This document shows positions 5,003 through 9,201 of a stretch of DNA of 9,201 nucleotides, piece by piece; position 1 is the first letter of the stretch, and each line of letters opens with the position of its first letter. This stretch comes from CAVSUR01 sp052143655 (GTDB taxonomy: Bacteria > Actinomycetota > Actinomycetes > Streptosporangiales > Streptosporangiaceae). The notes below the pieces were generated by a model. It had not been told where the DNA came from and made no database searches. It saw nothing but the letters and a program-made list of their open reading frames with translations. Both the position numbers and the translations under genes were made by a program. The stretch covers positions 1-9,201 of the forward strand of contig JBKQSL010000375.1 of assembly GCA_052143655.1 (NCBI GenBank). The letters are read 5' to 3'.

Positions 5003-5716
5003 GTGGGGGATGTCACGATCTCTACGTCCGCGGGCGGGATGCCTGGCTATCTGTCTAGCCCTGACGGCGGGGGCCGGTGGCCTGGGGTGGTAGTGCTGCA
5101 CGACGGGTTCGGCATCGATGCGGCGGTTCGGGAGCAGGCGGACTGGCTTGCTGGTGCCGGGTATCTGGCCCTGTCGGTTGACCTGGGCTTTTGGGGCAGG
5201 CCGTCGGCGTGCCTGCTGAGAATGTTCCGGGACCTGCGGGCCGGCCGGGGCCAGACCTTCGGCCAGGTCGATGCGGCGCGGGCGTGGCTGGCGGGCCAGC
5301 CGGAATGTGACGGCCGGCTTGGCGTGATCGGGTTCTGCGCCACCGGCGGGTTCGCCCTGCTGACGGCCGCCGGTCACGGATTCTGCGTATCGAGTATCAA
5401 CTACGGCCTGGTGCGCAAGAACGCCGCGGACGCACTGCGCGGGGCCTGCCCGATCGTGGCCAGCTTCGGAGCCCGGGACCGGTCGCTGCGCAAAGCGCCG
5501 CAGCGGCTCGGCCGGGCCCTAGAGGCGCTCGGCATCGACCATGACATCAAGGTGTACCCGGACGCCGGACACGCCTTCCTGCACCAGTCCCAGGACGAGT
5601 CAGGCCCGGTCGCTGGCGTGCTGGCGCGGATCACCCACGCGGGCTACCACGAGGCATCCGCGCAGGACGCCCGCCGCCGGATCGTCGCGTTCTTCGACGC
5701 CCACCTGAAGACGTGA
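5003..5716 (+). CDS. Dienelactone hydrolase-family protein
   Basis: GTG 5003 is preceded by GGAGGG at 4991-4996 with six bases between, which decides the start against the open frame that extends back to 4766. The 237-residue alpha/beta-hydrolase shows the dienelactone hydrolase pattern. The nucleophile is a cysteine, C112 in GVIGFCATGG; the acid is D159 in ASFGARDRSL; the histidine is H190 in YPDAGHAFLHQ. VVVLHDGFGID at 29-39 corresponds to the family's H-E-x-x-G oxyanion region, but the usual glutamate is aspartate here. Family members hydrolyse dienelactones in chlorocatechol breakdown or related esters, in the cytoplasm. No aromatic-degradation genes are nearby, so the substrate is unknown. 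The frame is complete and codon use is typical of the host. It appears monocistronic. Confidence 0.88.
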   Translation: MGDVTISTSAGGMPGYLSSPDGGGRWPGVVVLHDGFGIDAAVREQADWLAGAGYLALSVDLGFWGRPSACLLRMFRDLRAGRGQTFGQVDAARAWLAGQPECDGRLGVIGFCATGGFALLTAAGHGFCVSSINYGLVRKNAADALRGACPIVASFGARDRSLRKAPQRLGRALEALGIDHDIKVYPDAGHAFLHQSQDESGPVAGVLARITHAGYHEASAQDARRRIVAFFDAHLKT

Positions 5717-5979
5717 CCGGCCGTCCGGGCAGCGCCTGCACGCAGATTGCTCGTTCGGGTGCGCCCTGGCCGACCCGCCGTCGACCAGGATCGACGCGCC
5801 GAACGGCGGAACTGCGTGCTCAGCTTTAAGTGTTTGGATCCGGGACGGGTCTTCCCGCGCGGCGGTGGCCAGCTGGCCATGCGCTCGGGCGGTTCCAGGG
5901 CCACTGCCCTTAACTTCCGGGATTTATGTCTGCTGGTGTCCGTTTCGCTGGCTGCTGGTGACGAATTGGCCACAGGCTG
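5717..5979. other. Spacer between hydrolase gene and integrase relic
   Basis: I see no supported gene. Frames that cross it lack starts with ribosome binding sites and recognisable motifs. A perfect 14-bp palindrome is listed separately at 5866-5879. The right end is where the integrase fragment loses similarity. Confidence 0.4.
5866..5879. repeat. Perfect 14-bp palindrome
   Basis: TGGCCAGCTGGCCA is self-complementary over all 14 bases. It lies in the non-coding spacer and is not adjacent to an intact promoter or gene start. It could be a regulator site left from a lost gene or a chance palindrome in GC-rich DNA. Confidence 0.5.
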
Positions 5980-6135
5980 CACCACGAAGCACTCCGGGGT
6001 CGCCAGGCCGGGCGGGCGTTCCAGCCGCAGGTAGGCGGCCAGCTCGCTGAAGAACGCCGGGTCGACCGGGACGTGGCGCTCCTTGCCGCCCTTGCCGATC
6101 ACCCGCAGCTGCCGGCGCCCCGGCGCCGGCAGCCG
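5980..6135 (-). pseudogene. Tyrosine recombinase catalytic-domain fragment
   Basis: The minus strand reads RRQLRVIGKGGKERHVPVDP, then AFFSELAAYLRLERPPGLAT and PECFVV. This is the beta-sheet segment of the tyrosine-recombinase catalytic domain, with the conserved G-K-G-x-K-x-R-x-V-P motif carrying the catalytic lysine. The stretch before it that would hold the first catalytic arginine is missing, and the H-x-x-R and terminal tyrosine parts beyond ECFVV are lost. About 52 codons remain. The 5' side joins an IS256 transposase fragment at about 6130-6136. The sequence is unrelated to the integrase N-terminal fragment at 1428, because both strand and the part of the protein differ, so it marks a second element. 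Confidence 0.75.
6108..6133. repeat. Perfect 12-bp inverted repeat at relic junction
   Basis: GCTGCCGGCGCC (6108-6119) and GGCGCCGGCAGC (6122-6133) are exact inverted copies with two bases between. The structure lies at the joint of the integrase and IS256 fragments. It could form a very stable hairpin, but no T-tract follows on either strand. Confidence 0.7.
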
Positions 6136-6319
6136 TTACCGAGTTCACCCGCTCCGGGGTGACCTCCCCGTACCCGGCGTTGCAGCGGACCTCAACATCG
6201 GCGTCCATCATCCGCTGGGCGAACCCCTTGACCATCTCCCGCAGCAGATCCGGGCTCGCCGACTCCAGCGTCTCCTCGAACCGTGCGCCGCCAACCGGCA
6301 CAATGTCACCTGCGGCCAT
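6136..6319 (-). pseudogene. IS256-family transposase, N-terminal fragment of a second type
   Basis: ATG 6319 on the minus strand opens MAAGDIVPVGGARFEETLES, then ASPDLLREMVKGFAQRMMDA and DVEVRCNAGYGEVTPERVNS. This is the standard start of the IS1164-like branch of IS256 transposases, ending at the point where R-N-G-Y-R normally follows. The next bases, GTAACGGCT, still resemble R-N-G but are one base out of frame, so a small deletion preceded the junction. About 61 of roughly 410 codons remain and no DDE residue is present. An upstream leader of about 60 bases looks retained. This copy differs in sequence from the IS256 relic at 1060-1179, so two different elements have decayed in this window. 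Confidence 0.8.
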
Positions 6320-6458
6320 CTCGTTTCGTCTCGTAGTGAGCACTTCGAAGGATCACGAGGTGGCCGTCTCAGGCCACGCCGACACGCCTGCCACCGGGCA
6401 GATCAGTCACAGCTGCATCAGCTACCCCATGCACCACTCCCGTGGACGTGAACCGTCG

Positions 6459-6982
6459 TCATGTTGGACTGAGTCCCCTGCTCATTAGCAGCTGCTTCCG
6501 GTCTGCCGCGTAGCCGACCATCCACGACGCGGCCAGCCGATAGAGGCGGATGTCGTCGCCCCACTCCAGCGGAGAGCCGCCGTAGTGCGCAGCCCAGTGC
6601 GAGAGGGTCTCGTTCCACCAGGGGTCCGAAGAGCCCAGGCGCTCAGCCTTCCCGTGCGCGAACACTGCCAGATCTTCGTTGTCGACGTGGGCGATGCTGA
6701 CCGCTGGGCGCGCCTCCAGGTGACGAGCCTTGGCGGAGGAACCGCTCGTGCTCCAGGTCCAGGCCCCATGAAGTGCCCGTCCACTGCACTGATGCGCGGT
6801 TCCCCGCGAGCGGTCACCGTGGCTAGGGCGACGACCTTCATCCCGGCCAGGAGCGCGGTGACATCAGCAGCCGACAAGGTCCGGCGGTCGTTGATTATCC
6901 CCCGAAGGTGTTCGGTGGCCTTGGCGTGTGAGTGATCGAGGAGCTGCTGGAGCGCATCGAGCTCGGCTCTGGTCTCGCGCAC
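6459..6982 (-). pseudogene. Pyridoxamine 5'-phosphate oxidase-like protein, frameshifted
   Basis: GTG 6982 follows the HIT stop after a single base, so the two genes form an operon. The first frame reads MRETRAELDALQQLLDHSHA, then a helical region, and VVALATVTARGEPRISAVDG, the first strands of the FMN-binding split barrel. At the G run at 6764-6767 (CCCC on the plus strand) one base is missing. The second frame then continues AWTWSTSGSSAKARHLEARP, AVSIAHVDNEDLAVFAHGKA and ERLGSSDPWWNETLSHWAAH to a stop at 6459. The restored protein has about 174 residues, a normal length for these flavin- or F420-binding proteins. Family members reduce or oxidise small substrates; this one is not assignable further. 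As written only the first half would be made correctly. Confidence 0.8.
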
Positions 6983-6983
6983 G

Positions 6984-7604
6984 TTAGGCGCCTTTGGCGG
7001 GCTCGCTGCGCGATGGAGTGGCCGATAGCTGGGAGTTCACCGGGGCTGAGGACCTTTGCGGCGCGGGCGGGTCCGTATCATCCATCATGGCCGCGACGCG
7101 CTCGGCTGCCTCACGGAGCTGCTCGTCGGGCACGTTGGGCAGCACGTCTTCCCACAGGGGCAGCATCATCCCCTGGGCCTCCAGCATGCCGAGGGGACGC
7201 GGGATGAACCACACGTGGAAGTGGGCACCGCCATCTCCCCACCGGTTCAGGTGGACCCGCGCTATCCCGCCGAGAGACAGGATCGTCCTCTCGACCCTGG
7301 CCGCGACTTTGCCGAAATCCTCCGCGGCTGCCTGCGGGAGGTCAGCGAACGAGTCGACATGCTCCCGGGAGGCAAGCCAGACCGCACCAGCCAGGCTCCC
7401 GCCCACCGGCGGATGCAGCGTCCAAAAGTCGTTAGACCACACGGCCGACGTGGTCGCGCCGGTGCAGATGCGGCATGGCTCCCCGCCCGGTTCGCCTCGG
7501 CGCGGCGGTTCGGGGATGACCCGTTCTCCCGGCTCGGCAGGGACGAGCGGTTCCTTATACGGCAGCTTCATCTCGATCACGCTTCCGGTTCCGTAGCTGG
7601 TCAT
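6984..7604 (-). CDS. HIT-like hydrolase with third triad position Trp
   Basis: ATG 7604 gives 206 residues; the frame is open to 7763, but that extension lacks protein character and would cover the promoter. C44-R-I-C47 near the N-terminus resembles the paired cysteines of zinc-binding HIT proteins. SREHVDSFADLP (79-90) and RVHLNRWGDGGAHFHVWFIP (116-135) form the HIT core, where the canonical H-x-H-x-H is H128-F-H130-V-W132. The last histidine is absent, as in an actinobacterial subfamily I recall with HLNRWGDGGAH signatures. HIT proteins hydrolyse nucleotide phosphoramidates or dinucleoside polyphosphates, with the middle histidine as nucleophile, which would be H130 here. The C-terminal about 30 residues are low-complexity. 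It is the first gene of an operon with the flavin-binding protein. Its frame is intact. Confidence 0.83.
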   Translation of the reverse strand: MTSYGTGSVIEMKLPYKEPLVPAEPGERVIPEPPRRGEPGGEPCRICTGATTSAVWSNDFWTLHPPVGGSLAGAVWLASREHVDSFADLPQAAAEDFGKVAARVERTILSLGGIARVHLNRWGDGGAHFHVWFIPRPLGMLEAQGMMLPLWEDVLPNVPDEQLREAAERVAAMMDDTDPPAPQRSSAPVNSQLSATPSRSEPAKGA

Positions 7605-7619
7605 GGCGTCACTCTCGTC

Positions 7620-7648
7620 ACCGTAAGGATGTCGGCGCGCGAGTCCAA
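7620..7648 (-). promoter_or_regulatory. Candidate promoter of the HIT operon
   Basis: On the minus strand TTGGAC (7643-7648) and TACGGT (7620-7625) are separated by exactly 17 bases, upstream of ATG 7604. The -10 fits the TAnnnT consensus and the -35 is partial. The transcript would have a very short leader. Confidence 0.38.
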
Positions 7649-7685
7649 GGCCGTAGACGGCCAACTCATGTCGCTGGACGGCCAA
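7649..7685 (-). promoter_or_regulatory. Inverted and direct repeats upstream of the HIT promoter
   Basis: GGCCGT-AG-ACGGCC (7649-7662) is a 6-bp inverted repeat abutting the candidate -35 box. The 9-mer GACGGCCAA occurs at 7656-7664 and again at 7677-7685, 21 bases apart, or two helical turns. This is the usual geometry of a regulator binding two sites on one DNA face. No regulator gene is adjacent. Confidence 0.35.
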
Positions 7686-7908
7686 TGCGCGGCGCCCTGG
7701 AGTGCTGGGAGTACACCGCGAGGACCGAAGCGGGATGGGAAGCATCGGCCAAACGAGTAGCACGAAAGACTGGCCCGGAAGTGATCGGCTGATTATGAGC
7801 GCCGGAGCACCTGGCCAGAAACGTAACCTGTACCCAGCCGGGTCGGCCCGTAGCTGCTGAACCCGCCGGTCATACAGTGCCTGGCTTTACGCCCGGATGA
7901 TCGCCGAG

Positions 7909-8463
7909 TGCATGCCCGGCGCCGCCTCGGTGGTGAATGTCACCGACGCCAGGTCGCCGGCGACATTCAGTTCCCCAACGGCATGGTCATCACGCCCGAT
8001 AACCGGACGCTGATCATCTCCGAGTCGTTCGCCGGCCGGCTCACCGCGTTCGGCATCGACGCCGACGGATGGCTGTCCAGCCGTCGGGTCTTCGCCGAAG
8101 GACTCGGCCCGGACGGCATCTGCCTCGACGCCGAGGGCGCGGTCTGGGTCGGCACCGCCGACTACTCGATCGTCCGCGTCGCCGAGAGGGGCGAGGTCTT
8201 GCAACGCGTCGAACTCCGCGAGAACCGGGCCCCGTTCGCGCTGATGCTCGGCGGACCGGACCGGCGAACCCTGTTCATCCTGACCGTCGAATGGCGGCCA
8301 GCCGACGGCCCCGTTGGCCAACCTCGATAGGCTGGCCAACGGGCCTCACACCGGAGAGATCCTGACCCTCCCGGTCTCCGTACCCGGCGTCGGCCCTCCA
8401 ACGCGGCAGAACCAAAGCGAAGTCGGCCAGGATGCGTCGCGAGCAGGCCGGGACCAGTCTTAA
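7909..8463 (+). pseudogene. SMP-30/gluconolactonase-like protein, truncated and frameshifted
   Basis: The middle reads GDIQFPNGMVITPDNRTLII, SESFAGRLTAFGIDADGWLS, AEGLGPDGICLDAEGAVWVG and FALMLGGPDRRTLFILTVEW. These are blades of the SMP-30/gluconolactonase/LRE beta-propeller, with the F-P-N-G-M and P-D-G-I-x-x-D-x-x-G-x-x-W metal-site motifs. Upstream, PGAASVVNVTDA is in another frame and joins QVAGDIQF only if one base is restored near 7950. Downstream an extra C in the CCCC run near 8309-8312 must be removed to reach PLANLDRLANGPHTGEILTL and the TAA at 8461-8463. About the first 100 residues of a normal 280-300 residue protein are missing. Intact relatives hydrolyse sugar lactones or related esters. 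The left boundary is uncertain. Confidence 0.7.
8307..8345. repeat. Near-perfect 13-bp inverted repeat in the SMP-30 relic
   Basis: GGCCCCGTTGGCCA (8307-8320) and TGGCCAACGGGCC (8333-8345) are inverted copies except for one extra C in the left arm. That extra C is the base that breaks the reading frame. The loop is 12 bases. The arms encode P-L-A-N and L-A-N-G, so the repeat may arise from coding constraint. Confidence 0.6.
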
Positions 8464-8565
8464 CACCCCGGCCTGACCAGGTCCCTGTCGGCCCTCGGGG
8501 GGTGCGATGCCGCTGCGGGCCGCCTTGCGGGAGGTGTGCCGGGCTGCGAGAGTGCGGCAAAGGAT

Positions 8566-8579
8566 TTCCGTCGACGGAA
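8566..8579. promoter_or_regulatory. 14-bp palindrome overlapping the VOC gene's ribosome binding site
   Basis: TTCCGTCGACGGAA is self-complementary over 14 bases and ends inside GGAAGAGG (8576-8583), the likely Shine-Dalgarno sequence seven bases before ATG 8591. A protein bound here, or a folded RNA arm, would block translation start. No nearby regulator is visible. Confidence 0.45.
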
Positions 8580-8590
8580 GAGGCTGGGCG

Positions 8591-9201
8591 ATGCCTGAGA
8601 TGACGCGGTATGAGCATGGGGTTCCGTCCTGGGTGGACATCGGGACCCAGGACCTGAGCGGGGGCGTGCGCTTCTACTCGGAGCTGTTCGGCTGGGAAGG
8701 CCAGGACATGGGCGAGGAAGCTGGCCACTACACCATCGTCACGAAGGATGGCAAGCAGGTAGCGGCGATCTCGCCTGCCCAGGACCCGGGTCCGCCGCGG
8801 TGGACGACCTACATCAACGTGGACGACGTGGACGAGGTCGTCAGGAAGGCGGAGTCGGCTGGCGGCAAGGTCATCGTCGCCCCCATGGACGTGATGACCG
8901 CGGGCCGGATGGCGATCTTCACCGACACTACCGGCGCCGTCATCGCGGCCTGGCAGCCGGGCCAGCACCTCGGCGCCCAGCTGGTCAACGAGCCGGGCGC
9001 GTTCATCTGGAGCGAGCTGTCCAGCTCCGACGTCGCCAAGTCGAAGGCGTTCTACTCCGCGGTGTTCGGCTGGGGCTGGGGCGGCGGAGACGACTACCCC
9101 GAAGCCCAGGTGAGCGGCCGCACCATCGGCGGGCTCATGCCCCGGCGTCCCGGCATGCCCGCCGACGTGCCCGACAACTGGCTCGTCTACTTCGGCGCGG
9201 C
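8591..9201 (+). CDS. Two-domain VOC/glyoxalase-like protein, 3' end cut by window
   Basis: ATG 8591 follows GGAAGAGG after seven bases; ATG 8603 is a less likely alternative. The visible 203 residues contain a first VOC domain at about 9-122. It starts PSWVDIGTQDLSGGVRFYSE, with LFGWE and later TTYINVDDVDEVVRKAESAG, and ends at FTDTTGAVIAAWQP. A second domain begins with GAFIWSELSSSDVAKSKAFY and VFGWGW. The tandem arrangement, with repeated F-Y-x-x-x-F-G-W, matches the actinobacterial group related to mycobacterial Rv0577 and to hydroxylase-like proteins of some antibiotic clusters. VOC folds bind a divalent metal or small molecules and catalyse isomerisation, epimerisation, ring cleavage or resistance reactions; the substrate here is unknown. 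The frame is clean with strong GC3. The normal length is about 250-265 residues, so around 50-60 residues lie outside the window. Confidence 0.88.
   Translation, partial: MPEMTRYEHGVPSWVDIGTQDLSGGVRFYSELFGWEGQDMGEEAGHYTIVTKDGKQVAAISPAQDPGPPRWTTYINVDDVDEVVRKAESAGGKVIVAPMDVMTAGRMAIFTDTTGAVIAAWQPGQHLGAQLVNEPGAFIWSELSSSDVAKSKAFYSAVFGWGWGGGDDYPEAQVSGRTIGGLMPRRPGMPADVPDNWLVYFGA

Noticed and set aside
6108..6133. Intrinsic terminator
   Set aside because: The hairpin is strong but no T-run follows on either strand, and it sits between two relics with no intact gene ending there.
7056..7760. Plus-strand frame opposite the HIT gene
   Set aside because: It has no motif or start signal, and the minus strand has the HIT core and operon context.
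8162..8968. Minus-strand frame across the SMP-30 relic and VOC gene
   Set aside because: It crosses a gene boundary and has no recognisable sequence; both plus-strand genes carry clear family motifs.
1..9201. CRISPR array or retron-like repeat structure
   Set aside because: No regularly spaced repeats with unique spacers, and no reverse transcriptase or Cas motifs were found on either strand.

Overview
The window looks like chromosomal accessory DNA from a high-GC actinomycete (Actinomycetota; a Streptosporangiaceae, Frankia or Streptomyces-like host would fit, but the sequence alone does not settle the genus). The reasons are strong G/C preference at third codon positions, frequent GTG starts, and gene families typical of that phylum: relics of IS256 and IS110 transposases and tyrosine integrases, a Phd/RelE-type toxin-antitoxin pair, a nucleotidyltransferase pair, a Trp-variant HIT protein and a tandem-domain VOC protein.

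Bases 1-1570 are a graveyard of mobile DNA. The first 470 bases hold no gene I can support. Then come a short coding remnant (470-640), an IS110 transposase remnant broken by two frameshifts (693-1059, minus), and the first 40 codons of an IS256 transposase joined directly to it (1060-1179, minus). An IS end (1211-1227) is repeated as a 17-bp direct repeat at 1552-1568. Between the two copies lie a tRNA-3'-end-like sequence and the first about 40 codons of a tyrosine integrase, which looks like a relic of a tRNA-integrating element.

Bases 1650-3400 carry two small-gene modules facing each other. A plus-strand pair (1689-2595) encodes an unnamed partner protein and a nucleotidyltransferase with G-G and D-x-D motifs; the second gene starts within the stop of the first and carries a one-base frameshift. 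On the minus strand, a Phd/YefM-like antitoxin, a RelE-like toxin and a small third reading frame are joined by 4-base overlaps behind a palindromic operator-like site.

Bases 3400-5720 hold a fragment of a leucine-rich repeat-type protein (minus), an orphan two-helix membrane protein with visibly lower GC, and an intact dienelactone hydrolase-family gene. Bases 5980-6320 are a second composite relic: a tyrosine integrase catalytic-domain fragment joined to the start of a different IS256-family transposase, with a perfect 12-bp inverted repeat at the joint.

Bases 6459-9201 look more like chromosome. There is a tight minus-strand operon of a HIT-family protein and a pyridoxamine-phosphate-oxidase-like protein (the latter frameshifted), a 5'-truncated and twice-frameshifted SMP-30/gluconolactonase gene, and a two-domain VOC/glyoxalase-like gene that runs off the right edge. 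At least six frameshifts fall in recognisable genes or relics here. Either the segment is decaying or the assembly carries small indels. I see no clearly new multi-gene system. The best candidates for follow-up are the nucleotidyltransferase pair, the three-member toxin-antitoxin operon and the orphan membrane protein.
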